Shown: in pieces, positions 18,437 through 28,165 of the stretch | How the letters are laid out: each line of letters opens with the position of its first letter | Position numbering within the stretch: position 1 is the stretch's first letter | Assembly (NCBI GenBank): GCA_963784425.1 | Contig: CAWARM010000010.1 | Coordinates: 248,001-312,000 of the forward strand | DNA length: 64,000 nt | From: SHZL01 sp963784425 | GTDB taxonomy: Bacteria > Pseudomonadota > Gammaproteobacteria > Xanthomonadales > SZUA-36 | Reading direction: 5' to 3' | Notes under the pieces: model-generated | The model's input: the letters and a program-made list of their open reading frames with translations, nothing else | What the model was told of the DNA's origin: nothing | Databases searched by the model: none | Translations under genes and position numbers: made by a program

Positions 18437-18679
18437 CGCGAATGGAGAAAGTGTTCTCCGGGCCGCGCCTGGAGGCAACCGTTGTGAAACACCCGGGCGC
18501 GGAGAAAAGCCAACTTGCAGGCCGAGGCGAAAGTTTTCAAAGAGCCTTCACAGCATCGACTAATTATCACACCCAAGCTGCGACACGTAAGCCAGCCGCC
18601 GGATCTGGAACTCTCCGCTGGTGAAACCAGGCAGATCAGAATCAAATTTGAAAGAACCACTTTCGCATGCAAAGTCAGC

Positions 18680-20836
18680 TCATTGGCGCACCCAGTTCAC
18701 GGAATCCTCAACGGTTTGGCCCTCACATTGCCCGACCGCCTTCACTGTGTGCGGACCCACTGCAAGTTTCACGTCCGGAAAGAGCGCAACCTTAATCCGT
18801 GAAGGCGTGGCCCGGCCAACGCTGACATCGTCGACAAAAAGCTCAACGGCTGCACAGTTTGAGTAAACCTTGACCTGCATTGATGCCATAGTGCGGGTGG
18901 TCAAGCGCCGCCCGGTAATATAGACAACGGGTTCGTCGTTGCGCCAGTTGGCCTTGTAGAAGAAAAAGGCATCTTTCCTGATTTTTCGGTCGTACGTGAC
19001 AATGCCCTTGTCATTGCGCCCCGCCTGGCCACCCTCGTTGCGCCCGTCGCTGGCAAAATCAAACATGTTCCAGAGGAAGGTCCCCCACAGGCCGGGATTG
19101 TCCACCACCGCTGCATAAATGGCTTCATGCGTGATGGACTGATACTCTTCCGGATGGAAGGGCGCGTCGTTTTGGCCTGGCTTGGTCACCGGGTCTTCGG
19201 CGTGCTGCGTGACATTGGCGCCGGCGCCATACTCGCCCAGGCAGAGCGGTCGCTGTGCTTCTGCCTTCCAATCATCAATCATCGATTGAGCAAGCGCTGT
19301 TGTAGCCTCACCTACGTACCAACCCGGATAAATATTGGCGCACAACCAGGTCGGCACGGCGTTTACGTCAAGCCCCAGCGCAAACGTGGCGGCGACATCT
19401 GGCCGTGAGTGGTCCTCTTTTTTTGCCAACTGATTCAGCTCGAAAATGAGCGGGCCCGCGGTGTCGCTCGGGATGAGATAAATTTCGTTGAACAAGCCCC
19501 AGGCAAATATCGAAGGGTGATTGTAGTTCTGACGAATCATTTCAAGCAGTTGCTGTTTGGCGTTGTCAGCAAATGCTTGCGTGTCTTTAACCACGTTCAC
19601 AACCGGGATCTCGGCCCAGGCTAAAATTCCCTCTTTATCTGCCAGGCTATAAAAGTAGTCCGACTGCTGGTAGTGGGCCAGGCGCACGCCGTTGGCCCCA
19701 ACTTCCTTGATCAGGGCCATGTCTTCGTCCTGCTCGGCATTGCCGATGGCCCACCCCATTCCTTCACGATCCTGATGACGGTTTACTCCGCGGATGTTGT
19801 ACGGTCTGCCATTGAGGGTGAATCCCTTGTCCTTGTTTGCCGCAAAAGTCCGCAAGCCCAGCGGCTGGACAATGCTGTCGGTGACAACTCCGTCGACCAG
19901 CGTGCTGACCTCTACCGTGTACAGGTAAGGATCTGCGCGCCCAGCCCAGAGATGAGGCGAAGTGATGTCGAGAAGTGCGTCGATGGCTTGAGTTACCCCA
20001 GCCTGCACCAGGGCAGTGTTCTCCGCCGATGTCACAATGGTCCCGTCTTTCGCCAGGACTTTGACCTGAACACTGACGCTTTGGTCAATTGTTGAGCCGT
20101 TCAGGACTTTAGTGCTGGCGAGAACCCGGGCTCTGGCAGCACTGACATGGATTTGTCGCAAGTACACGCCCGGCGAGGCATAGTCCAAAGGTGTAATGCA
20201 GATCTCGCCCGTGACGATCAATTGCACTGGCCGGTAGATCCCGCCAAAAAGAGTAAAGTCACCGCTCAGGGGCGCGACGTCATCCACCCTGGTGTTATCA
20301 ACTTTGACCCTGAGCTCCCCCCTGCCGGTGGCTGCAAGGGCCCGGGTGACGTCAAAAGCGAAGGCGCCGAACGCACCGCGATGTTGCCCGAGTGCTGTAC
20401 CATCCAGGTAAGCATCGCTGACCAGTGACGAACCTTCGAAGCGGAGAAATGCTTTTTGGCCGCGGCCGACAGTTGTTGCAATCGAACGGCCGTACCAGGT
20501 GGGTCCGCGGTAATACGTGCCACCGTCCTGACCATCGAGTGCATTGAACGTGTGCGGGACCGAGATCGCTTCCCAACTCCCGGAATCGGCGGTTGCGCCG
20601 TTCTCGACGTCGCCTTTGAAGAACCTCCAGCCGTCGTTCAGGCTCAGCACCTGTCGAGGTGAGAAACTGACACCCGGGGCCTGATGGTCCGGATTGCAAG
20701 CGATCAACAGCGCAGTGGCGGCGAAAACAGCACAGAGTCCCAAGCTGAATGGAGACGAGCATTTCAAATTGCGGAGAAGCTTCCCTTGAGTGGAAAAAAA
20801 GATCTGCGGCAAAGGACTCAAAAAACAACCCCGCAT
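18680..20836 (-). CDS. glycoside hydrolase family 2 (beta-galactosidase-like) lipoprotein
   Basis: This 718-residue protein has an N-terminal signal with a Leu-Ile-Ala-Cys lipobox, so it is predicted to be membrane-anchored in the envelope. The domain order is a GH2 sugar-binding jelly roll (LNDGWRFFKGD, then YLDGTALGQHRGAF), an immunoglobulin-like domain, and a TIM barrel with GVNRHQDREGMGWA, the acid/base Glu in WGLFNEIY and the nucleophile Glu in CLGEYGAGA. A short C-terminal beta domain follows. It removes beta-linked sugars; specificity (galactose, mannose or glucuronate) cannot be read. It diverges from the SpdH-like gene across 84 bp. Confidence 0.88.
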   Translation of the reverse strand: MRGCFLSPLPQIFFSTQGKLLRNLKCSSPFSLGLCAVFAATALLIACNPDHQAPGVSFSPRQVLSLNDGWRFFKGDVENGATADSGSWEAISVPHTFNALDGQDGGTYYRGPTWYGRSIATTVGRGQKAFLRFEGSSLVSDAYLDGTALGQHRGAFGAFAFDVTRALAATGRGELRVKVDNTRVDDVAPLSGDFTLFGGIYRPVQLIVTGEICITPLDYASPGVYLRQIHVSAARARVLASTKVLNGSTIDQSVSVQVKVLAKDGTIVTSAENTALVQAGVTQAIDALLDITSPHLWAGRADPYLYTVEVSTLVDGVVTDSIVQPLGLRTFAANKDKGFTLNGRPYNIRGVNRHQDREGMGWAIGNAEQDEDMALIKEVGANGVRLAHYQQSDYFYSLADKEGILAWAEIPVVNVVKDTQAFADNAKQQLLEMIRQNYNHPSIFAWGLFNEIYLIPSDTAGPLIFELNQLAKKEDHSRPDVAATFALGLDVNAVPTWLCANIYPGWYVGEATTALAQSMIDDWKAEAQRPLCLGEYGAGANVTQHAEDPVTKPGQNDAPFHPEEYQSITHEAIYAAVVDNPGLWGTFLWNMFDFASDGRNEGGQAGRNDKGIVTYDRKIRKDAFFFYKANWRNDEPVVYITGRRLTTRTMASMQVKVYSNCAAVELFVDDVSVGRATPSRIKVALFPDVKLAVGPHTVKAVGQCEGQTVEDSVNWVRQ

Positions 20837-20920
20837 AAGCGTTCGTTGAAGCGTAGCATATAGCCAAGCCGCAATCTTTCCCAGGAGTTAGACTCCTCAT
20901 TTCCAAACAGGAGAAATGCC

Positions 20921-22850
20921 ATGAAGCCATCGGACCGGAAACTGGGTATGCACCGGGATATCACCCGGCGGGACTTTGTCCATGAAGTGGGTCTTGCTAG
21001 CCTGGGCCTGGGTTCACTGGGCCTAACTTCTATGGGTTTAGGCTTGCCCGCATCCGTCTGGGCGGGCACTGCGGGTGCGGAGGCCATGGCCATTTATTAC
21101 CCACCGACCCGCACCGGCCTGCGCGGATCCCATCCCGGTTCCTTCGAAGTGGCGCATGCACTGGCGCGCGAGCACAAAGTTTTTGACCAGCCGAGGGAAC
21201 TGGATGAACACTACGACCTGGTCGTTGTCGGCGGCGGCTTGAGTGGTTTGGCAGCCGCTTATTTCTATCGGCAGAAACATGGAGCCGATGTAAAAATCCT
21301 GATCCTCGACAACCACGATGATTTCGGCGGCCACGCCAAGCGCAACGAATTCAACCAGGGTGGCCCCATGCGTCTGGCCTGGGGCGGCACGGTCAACATG
21401 GAATACCCCAAGTACAGCGCCAACGCCAAGGCCCTGCTGGACGATCTCGGCATCGACATTCCGCGCTTGCTGAAAGACTTTGAGTTTGGCTGGCTGGAGA
21501 ACAAAACCGGGCTCAAGCCGGCAACCTGGTTTGATGAGAAAACCTATGGTCAAAACGTGCTGCTGCCCGGTGTCGTGATTACCCAGATGTCGCCGCAGGA
21601 CATTGCTGCACAGGTGAATGCGTTTCCCATTGCAGAGCCTGCGCAGGCAGCGCTGCGGCAGTTCCTGCTGTCCGACGAGGATGTGCTGGCCGGAATGTCA
21701 GAAGCGCAGAAGCAGGCCTACCTTGAAAGCACCAGTTACCGGGATTTCCTGCGAAAGCATTTTGCCTTACCCGACGAAGCGATCCAGGTGTTCAGCGGGG
21801 GCGCCATGGGGTTCTGGGGTGTGCGTGCAGAGAACCTGTCGGTTGCTGAATGCCTGGATTCTGGCCTGCCGGGAGCACATGTGCGTGGGAAGTTTTGTGC
21901 AATCGGCTGAAGAGACTGCCGCCGGGCCCAGTCCCTCGGCCATGTTTCCGGACGGCAACGCATCCGTTGCGCGGTTGCTGGTGCGTGCGCTGATACCCGG
22001 TGCTTTTCCCGGCATGACGCCGGATTCCGATCCGTTCAGCATCGTCACCGCCGACCTGGACTACAGTCAACTGGACCGGCCTGCATCTCCCGTGCGGTTG
22101 CGCCTGAACTCCACGGCCATTCATGCCGCCAATACGGAAGACGGGCAGGGCACGGTAGTGAACTATGTGACTGCAGGGGAAGTGCTGCAAGTGCAGGGCA
22201 AACACTGCGTGCTGGCCTGCTACAACAACATCATCCCCAGTCTGTGTCCGCAATTGCCAGAGACGCAAAAAGCAGCGCTGGCACAGTGCATCAGGCGGCC
22301 GATGCTGATCATGAATGTTGCGTTGCGCAATGGCCAGGCTTTGCAGAAATCCGGTATTTCCGGCGCCTACCTGCCTGGCGGCCTGTGCCAATCCATGGCG
22401 CTGGTCACCGGCATCAACGTGGGCGATTACCACCCGCAGTGGCGCCCTGAAGATGCCTGCGTGGTGCAATTTTATGGCGCGGTGGGGGCGCCCGAACCCG
22501 AAGGCCTGACCATCAGCCAACAAAACCAGGCGGGCCGCGCGCGTTTACTGGAAATGGGCTTTGAAGATTTCGAGCGCGAGATTCGCATGACCATGGCCGG
22601 CATCTGGGGCGCAAGCGGGTTTGATCCGGCTGAAGACATCCTCGCTATCACCATCGACCGCTGGCCGCACGGCTATGCGCGCGATCACATTGACCTGGAA
22701 GACCCGGCCTGGAACAGAGAGCCGTATCCTAACGTCATAGGCCGCCAGACCTTCGGCAATATTGCCATTGCCAACTCAGATGCAGGCGCCGATGCCTACA
22801 CCCACATCGCTTTCGACCAGGCCTGGCGCGCTGTGCATGAGTTGCCGTAA
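20921..22850 (+). CDS. Tat-exported FAD-dependent amine oxidoreductase, spermidine dehydrogenase (SpdH)-like, frameshifted
   Basis: An AGGAGAAATGCC site precedes the start at 20921. The N-terminus has a twin-arginine signal (TRRDF followed by a hydrophobic stretch). Next come the family markers YYPPTRTGLRGSHPGSFEVAH and a dinucleotide-binding VVVGGGLSGLAAA with DFGGHAKRNEF. Near 21878-21893 one extra base breaks the frame; the next frame continues with MFPDGNASVARLLV, LACYNNIIPSLCPQLP and a C-terminal HIAFDQAWRAVHEL. Joined length is about 642 residues. SpdH-type enzymes oxidise polyamines in the periplasm, but this family includes uncharacterised members and the substrate is a guess. The break is likely a sequencing indel. 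Confidence 0.72.
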
Positions 22851-22973
22851 AGCACGGCGGCGCTCAGCGGTTCCGATTCAACCCACGCATTCACCGGTGG
22901 TGAACTGACGAAACGGAATCCGATCAAGAGGCCGCCAAAGCGGGGATGCTAGCGCTTGCTCATCGCTGTCCGG

Positions 22974-23501
22974 CTATTCTTCTTCCTCGTCGGAGTCCTG
23001 GTCCTCGCCATCGCAGTCGCCGGATTCCATCCCAGCTCCAAGTTTCTGGATTTCCGCTTCGTGAGCCTTGTAGAACTCCACGTTGGCCATGGAAACATTT
23101 GGCGGTAACTCGGCACCGGGTTGACTAACCGCCCATGCTGCCATGCCATTTTGCATCATGGACAAGCTGAACACGATGTACTCGCGGTTTGACATGCCGG
23201 CGGATTCGATGGCCGCAGTCGCTCCCGGGATCGCATCCATGCGGGCGACCATATCATCCAGTGACTGCGCATCCTCGCTGTCATCGTCTTCATTGCAATC
23301 ACCAGCAAGTTCCCGGGCCAGAGAACCAAGGTTCTGCGAAGCTTCTGTGAACTGCTGGAGGCCTCGCTCAGTGAGAACGTAGGTCGTTACTTCACGGGTA
23401 TCCGAATCGGCAGAATCCTGAGCGAAGGACAGCACGGGAACGAACACGGCCAGGACTGCCCACACTATGACGCTATATCGGAAATTCTGGCACATAAACA
23501 C
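22974..23501 (-). CDS. exported acidic protein of unknown function
   Basis: This 175-residue protein is not recognised. It has a Sec signal peptide (hydrophobic VIVWAVLAVFVPVLSFA, cleavage before QDSAD) and an acidic C-terminus ending in Asp/Glu repeats (GEDQDSDEEEE). A single Cys occurs in the GDCNEDDD loop and another in SGDCDGE, so a disulfide is possible in the periplasm. It is transcribed away from a DUF3617-like gene across a 170-bp interval. Its pattern of an internal amphipathic helical segment suggests a small soluble helical protein; no function can be given. Confidence 0.6.
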   Translation of the reverse strand: MFMCQNFRYSVIVWAVLAVFVPVLSFAQDSADSDTREVTTYVLTERGLQQFTEASQNLGSLARELAGDCNEDDDSEDAQSLDDMVARMDAIPGATAAIESAGMSNREYIVFSLSMMQNGMAAWAVSQPGAELPPNVSMANVEFYKAHEAEIQKLGAGMESGDCDGEDQDSDEEEE

Positions 23502-23671
23502 CTCGGCTGGTTCGGAAAAACAGTCAGGTGATCTTACTCCCGCACCAGATCGATCGATAGTGTGTGCGCGACCTTACCGGTTCTTGAATCGCCCATTGCC
23601 ATTGTGTCGAAATCAACGACAGGAGTATGCTTATGTTTCACGCAACGTTCTCCAGCAAGGAGGATAAAAAG

Positions 23672-24115
23672 ATGATTTCTCAACGTCTGCAACACGTCGT
23701 GGGCGCCTTGGTGTTATTGGCATCCAGCCCGATACTCACAGCAGATCAAGCGCCGGCTGCGGCTAGCCCTCCCGGTGATCTCTGGAAAGTCACTTCGCAA
23801 ATGTCCATGGAAGGTATGGACATGCAAATGCCGGTGCAAACTTCGCAGGTATGCGCTCCCAAGGTCTGGAACCAGCCGCCTGCCGGGGCAAACCAGCAAC
23901 CGGACTGCCAGAACTCCGATTTCATGAAGGATGGGGACAAAGTTACCTGGAAGATTAGCTGCACAGATGAGGGGCATACGAGCGGCGAAGGTGAGATCAC
24001 CCGCGCAGGCGATGACGCCTATACCGGGTCTATCAAGTTCACTTCCGATAGGGGAAACATGACCTTGGCGCTCACCGGCAGTCGCATCGGTGAGTGCGAC
24101 AACCCGAACGGATAG
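23672..24115 (+). CDS. DUF3617-like exported protein
   Basis: ATG 23672 lies a few bases after a strong AAGGAGGAT ribosome site, which decides the start over an upstream in-frame codon. The 147-residue product has a signal peptide (about residues 1-25), GDLWKVTSQMSMEGM, then several Cys residues and a closing beta-rich half (YTGSIKFTSDRGNMTL). This matches the DUF3617 pattern of small periplasmic proteins of unknown function. It is monocistronic, as far as can be seen. Confidence 0.65.
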   Translation: MISQRLQHVVGALVLLASSPILTADQAPAAASPPGDLWKVTSQMSMEGMDMQMPVQTSQVCAPKVWNQPPAGANQQPDCQNSDFMKDGDKVTWKISCTDEGHTSGEGEITRAGDDAYTGSIKFTSDRGNMTLALTGSRIGECDNPNG

Positions 24116-24208
24116 CCGCCAATTCTGGTCCATCACGTAGCTGGCCCTGGGAAACATCTCCCGGGACGCAGCCCTTGGTTGTGTTAGGCCTGGCTGGATC
24201 CGGGGACA

Positions 24209-24994
24209 ATGACCACACATCGAATTTACACGCCCGAATACTACCAGCGCATTCACGAACTGGAGGAGCAGAAGTTCTGGTGGTCGTGCGGTATGACCCA
24301 CATAGCAGAGTCGATATTAGACAAATACATTGTCCAGAAACCTGATGCTTTGATTCTCGATGCCGGATGCGGAACTGGCTCGTTCATGGGTTCGCTCAGG
24401 AGATACACCAGCGAGAAAATTGTCGGGGTAGATATCTCACCGGATGCTATCTTGATTTGTGGCCGGCAAGCACATGCAACGGTTTGCCAGGCATCCGTTA
24501 CTAATCTGCCATTCTCCGCTGCATCGTTTGACCTGGTAACTTGCAATGACGTACTTCATCATGTTTATTCCCGGAATTCAGTGGTTCTTGCAGAGTTCTA
24601 TCGAATTCTAAAACCTGGTGGCTTTCTGTACTTGCGTTGCAGTGCAAAGCATAGATTCAGGTTGAATGACGATCCGGCAATGGATTTTCATAGATATACG
24701 CTTAAGGAAGTGGTTGATAAAGCCATTGAAGCTGGATTTGAACGGCGCCTGGCTACGTATGTAAACTCCCTTCCCTCCTTGATCGAAGATCTCAAAAACC
24801 TTGTGAAACCCGCGAAGACTGGGGCCCACGGCAATGGAGCTTCCGGAATTTCCATGGAAATGCCATCGACCCCGCTAAACAGTCTTCTCTTCAGGTTCCT
24901 GAAGCTCGAAGCAATTTGCATTGCTCATGGCTGGGCAATCCCGATGGGCAACAGGATCATCACTCTTTTTAAAAAGCCTGCGATTGGAAGCTAA
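24209..24994 (+). CDS. class I SAM-dependent methyltransferase
   Basis: This 261-residue protein has motif I DAGCGTGSFMG, motif II with an acidic loop GVDISPDA, a post-I PFSAASFDLVTCNDVLHHV and motif III LKPGGFLYLR, all typical of Methyltransf_11/25 enzymes. The N-terminus RIYTPEYYQRIHELEE plus Trp-rich FWWSCGM recalls small-molecule or lipid/polyketide methyltransferases. It is 99 bp upstream of a heme-oxygenase-like di-iron gene on the same strand, suggesting it is a tailoring enzyme of the same small cluster. The substrate is unknown. Confidence 0.8.
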   Translation: MTTHRIYTPEYYQRIHELEEQKFWWSCGMTHIAESILDKYIVQKPDALILDAGCGTGSFMGSLRRYTSEKIVGVDISPDAILICGRQAHATVCQASVTNLPFSAASFDLVTCNDVLHHVYSRNSVVLAEFYRILKPGGFLYLRCSAKHRFRLNDDPAMDFHRYTLKEVVDKAIEAGFERRLATYVNSLPSLIEDLKNLVKPAKTGAHGNGASGISMEMPSTPLNSLLFRFLKLEAICIAHGWAIPMGNRIITLFKKPAIGS

Positions 24995-25093
24995 AAAAAT
25001 TGCCAGTAAGGAATTTTGTTGGTAGTTTAGCCGGCTGGTGATTTTTGCCCCCTTGTAGTTGAGAGAACTTCCCGTTCAAACGGAGATCCACCC

Positions 25094-25732
25094 ATGCTTT
25101 CTATTGATCAGTGGCTGATAGAGCATCCTTTCTTTGTAGCCCTGCGCACGGGTTTCCCGAAGAATGCCTGGGCTATGTATGCCGAAGCCGCCGCTCCGCT
25201 TATTTATACCGTTCCAACGTTTCTTGGAGTGACGCTGGCCCGCACCGACACCAGGGCCAGAGAAATTTTGTCTGAAGTGTGGGCTGAGGAACTTGGCATT
25301 GCAGAAAATCTGTCCCACCCCGTCCTGTTCCAGAGGTTTCACCAGGGCGTTACCCAGCGTTGGGGAAGGTATGTTCACCTGCAACGATTTGGGGTGAAAG
25401 CCGGCATTGGGATGATTGAATTATGCTCATCCGGTGATTGGCCGATTGGCGTTGCGGCAATGCTGGCGCATGAGAGTCAGTTTCCTCCTGCTTATGAAAG
25501 CATGCTGGCAGTGGCCAAGCAGGACCTGGGAGATGATTCGGAGTTTTTTGACGTGCATGCTTTGGTCGATATTGAACATACTCAAACATCCACCAGGCTT
25601 TTGGACTATGCCCTTACCAAGGGACTTGCCACAGAAGATGAGATTGAAGCGGCGTATTTTGCGTCAGCAGAACTCCTGAGATCGGTTTTTGATGGAGTTT
25701 GTGCAGAAATGAACGCTGCTTCAAGTCACTAA
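25094..25732 (+). CDS. heme-oxygenase-like di-iron protein (iron-containing redox enzyme family)
   Basis: The 212-residue all-helical protein carries the six-ligand pattern of heme-oxygenase-like di-iron oxidases (HDO): Glu65 (or Glu66), His75, Glu127, His155, Asp159 and His162. The HxxxDxxH spacing and the Glu-x9-His spacing match the family that includes SznF and UndA-type enzymes (recalled). Family members use di-iron to hydroxylate, decarboxylate or cleave small substrates in natural product pathways. It sits between a methyltransferase and a second, unrelated di-iron protein. Confidence 0.72.
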   Translation: MLSIDQWLIEHPFFVALRTGFPKNAWAMYAEAAAPLIYTVPTFLGVTLARTDTRAREILSEVWAEELGIAENLSHPVLFQRFHQGVTQRWGRYVHLQRFGVKAGIGMIELCSSGDWPIGVAAMLAHESQFPPAYESMLAVAKQDLGDDSEFFDVHALVDIEHTQTSTRLLDYALTKGLATEDEIEAAYFASAELLRSVFDGVCAEMNAASSH

Positions 25733-25764
25733 ATTCACCGCGAGCCTGCCAGGATTATTTGTGC

Positions 25765-26436
25765 ATGAACAGACTGAATGGATCTGAACGGGAACTCCTG
25801 GCGAAGATGCTGGGAAGCCATGCATACCGGGAGAAACTGGCTGCGGAGCGATTTACGCAGGCGGTTGAATTGTCGCCAACGCCGGCAGATACGAATTATC
25901 TCAAGCACATCGTCGAAGAGGAGATCGATCACTACAGGGGCTGCCTGCGAGTTGCCGGCGAACTGGGTATCGACCTGGAGTCGCTGGTCAATGACAGGAT
26001 GCTGCTGGATCCCCCCGGGATTCCGCCATTTGAAGTCTGGCTTGATGTCCTGCTGGCCCATGCATTGAATGACCGTGCGGGTTATCACGTCCTTACCGGC
26101 TTAACCGGCTCCAAAGTCAGCGCATATGCCAGGCTGGCTGCGGAAATAGTAGCTGATGAGGAGTCGCATGGAGAGAACGGAGCCGCTGCCCTGGTGGAAT
26201 ACTATGAGAGTTGCGATCACCCGAAAAAGCGGGACAAGTTACTGATCCATCTCGATGCGGCTGTTCGTTGCCTGGGTAAGCCCAACACCAGGAACGATGC
26301 TGAAGCCATCAAAACGGGGCTCAAGACCAAACCCGCAGCGCAAATCATCAGCGAATACTGTGACGCGGTTGACCCTATTTTGGAAAGCCTGGGTTGTGCA
26401 GATCTTTTGCCACTTTCCGGTCGTTACCTGCAGTGA
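25765..26436 (+). CDS. ferritin-like (PaaA/PaaC-like) di-iron protein
   Basis: ATG 25765 is chosen; the open frame extends further back, but within the previous gene. The 223-residue helical protein has two ExxH motifs, Glu53-His56 (EEEIDHY) and Glu132-His135 (DEESHG), plus carboxylates in the first and third helices (Glu28, Asp103). This is the four-helix ferritin-like layout used by phenylacetyl-CoA epoxidase subunits and related oxygenases. It lies 32 bp after the heme-oxygenase-like gene. Function is unknown; a catalytic or partner role in the same pathway is inferred. Confidence 0.65.
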   Translation: MNRLNGSERELLAKMLGSHAYREKLAAERFTQAVELSPTPADTNYLKHIVEEEIDHYRGCLRVAGELGIDLESLVNDRMLLDPPGIPPFEVWLDVLLAHALNDRAGYHVLTGLTGSKVSAYARLAAEIVADEESHGENGAAALVEYYESCDHPKKRDKLLIHLDAAVRCLGKPNTRNDAEAIKTGLKTKPAAQIISEYCDAVDPILESLGCADLLPLSGRYLQ

Positions 26437-26461
26437 AGTTCATTGACTGGCGAGGCTCGAT

Positions 26462-26821
26462 ATGAAGGTTAGCGGCCCTTTGCACGTGGCAATCCTGGTG
26501 AGTGATCTGGAAACCTCTAAACGGTTTTATGGTGGTATTCTTGGGCTCGAACAAAAGCCCCGGCCAAACTTCGATACTCCTGGTGTTTGGTATCAGCTGG
26601 GCAGTCTCGAATTACATTTGATTTTAACTACCCGGCAATTGCTGCCGGCCGGCGAGAATCCTGCAACGGATTACCACCTGGCTCTCGCCGTTGAAGATCA
26701 TGAGGTGACAAAGCGGGCACTCAAAGATGCAGGGGTTCCCTATAAGGAAAGTTTAGTTCCAATCAAGCAACTATTCATTCGTGATCCAGACGGAAATGTG
26801 ATCGAGTTGCAGAGCATGTAG
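26462..26821 (+). CDS. VOC family (glyoxalase/bleomycin resistance) protein
   Basis: The 119 residues follow the vicinal-oxygen-chelate pattern: HVAILVSDLETSKRFYGGILGLE at the start, a central beta strand LGSLELHLIL, and DPDGNVIELQ at the end. The metal-ligand His and Glu positions are present. Such proteins are lyases, isomerases or dioxygenases, or bind small molecules. It is the last plus-strand gene of the cluster, 25 bp after the ferritin-like gene. Confidence 0.8.
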   Translation: MKVSGPLHVAILVSDLETSKRFYGGILGLEQKPRPNFDTPGVWYQLGSLELHLILTTRQLLPAGENPATDYHLALAVEDHEVTKRALKDAGVPYKESLVPIKQLFIRDPDGNVIELQSM

Positions 26822-26830
26822 GGGCATTAT

Positions 26831-28134
26831 CTACCTTCCAACCGTTTTCAAACCACCCACGAGCCAACTGGCAAATTGCAACCACCAAAGGGTTGAAACC
26901 AACGGGTCTTTGAAAAAATTCTTGAAATAGGGATCGAGAATTTTTCGCTGGCCGCCCGTGTACGTTTGCAGATAGTTCTTGAACAGTTTCCGGAAAGAAG
27001 GAGGCGCGCTAAAACTGTCCAGGGGCGGGTTCCGCTGCACCCTCGTGCGATAATTATAAGCCAGCTCGATCAATCATCTCTAAAGCCAATAATTGGATAT
27101 CATCAATCGGGCTGACAAAAAGCACTCCCGGCGGATAGCCTTTAATCGTCTCAACCGGCTCACCTTGGGCAATCTTCAGGCACATCAGGGGTTCATTGAT
27201 GCCCAGCTCCATGCGATTCCAGATTTGCGGGGGATAGCGCGGATTAATCTCCATGAACTTATGCATGCCATCGCGCGGATCAAGCATAGTCTCAATCCCA
27301 CAGGCTCCCCACCATCCAACGCGCCTGAGTAACTCGATCAGCTTGGTAACATAGGGTTCAATCATCGCTGATTCTGAAACAGTACAAAATCGAGCCGTCA
27401 ATCGTAATTTACGCACTCTCTTCTTGTGGAACACAAATCTCGCTTCTCCATTCCTGTCGAGCACAAACTGCACGGAGCTAACGTCGCCACCGGGAACATA
27501 TTCCTGGATCAAGGGGTTCTTGTGGGTCTCTGATATTTTGGCGAGATGCAGTTTCAGCTCACTGAGGTTTTTTACTATCGCCATACCACGTCCACCGGAG
27601 GTAAACCGCGGTTTGATCACCAATGGAAAGCCTTCTCTCTCAACGACACTATCCAGCTCAAGGTTGTCATCATAGAGATAGCTTCGAGGGCAGGGCACGC
27701 CCACTTCCCCGGCTAATTGAACTGTGCGGTATTTATCCACCGCATTCAGCACTGACCTGGTAATCGGGGATGGGAATAACCACTCCAACATTCCTGAAGC
27801 GGGAGAGGTTCTTGGAAAGGACATAAACATGCGGATCCCAGGAAGGATAGATTGCGGTTATCTTCTCCAGATCACAAATCTGCAGCAGCCTTTGAATATA
27901 GGCTTCTTCTCCCGCGGTGTTTTCGGCTTGAACATTGCCGGCCAGCCAATCCCGGATGGGCGCAGGCGTATAGTATCGTTGGTCAATGAATCGTGAGTTT
28001 ACCGCTGGCGACAGCCGGGCCTTAAGCCGGTTGTCTCCCTCCATGGTGACTATTATTTTGTCCGCATAGGGCCGTAATGCACGAACAATGTCATAGGCCT
28101 GTGGTGCGTGTGAGTTGGTAACCAGCAAATTCAT
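26831..28134 (-). CDS. ATP-grasp enzyme, two frameshifts
   Basis: Three consecutive minus-strand frames form one ATP-grasp protein of about 433 residues. The first (from 28134) gives MNLLVTNSHAPQAYDIV and a Rossmann-like N-terminus. An extra base near 27756 shifts to a frame with VLNAVDKYRT, the ATP-binding FPLVIKPRFTSGGRGM and the metal-site IETMLDP-EINPRYPPQIW. A further extra base near 27067-27071 leads into the C-terminal ELAYNYR to LKTVGR. The fold resembles carbamoyl-phosphate-synthase-like and amino-acid ligase ATP-grasp enzymes, which join a carboxylate to an amine or thiol. It faces the methyltransferase/di-iron genes tail-to-tail and follows the patatin gene on its own strand. Confidence 0.72.
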
Positions 28135-28165
28135 GAATTATTGAAAACCCGCGCATCCATGAGTA

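Larger units (their letters stand above)
18269..18679. other. non-coding interval between tRNA-Lys and GH2 gene
   Basis: These 411 bp hold no convincing gene. They contain three tandem 25-bp repeats (18284-18358) and one perfect 18-bp palindrome (18419-18436). The rest gives only short unconvincing frames. No transposase remnant could be recognised. Confidence 0.6.

Noticed and set aside
22851..22973. Possible small RNA or gene between the SpdH-like gene and the acidic protein
   Set aside because: No promoter, hairpin with T tract or coding signal could be supported.
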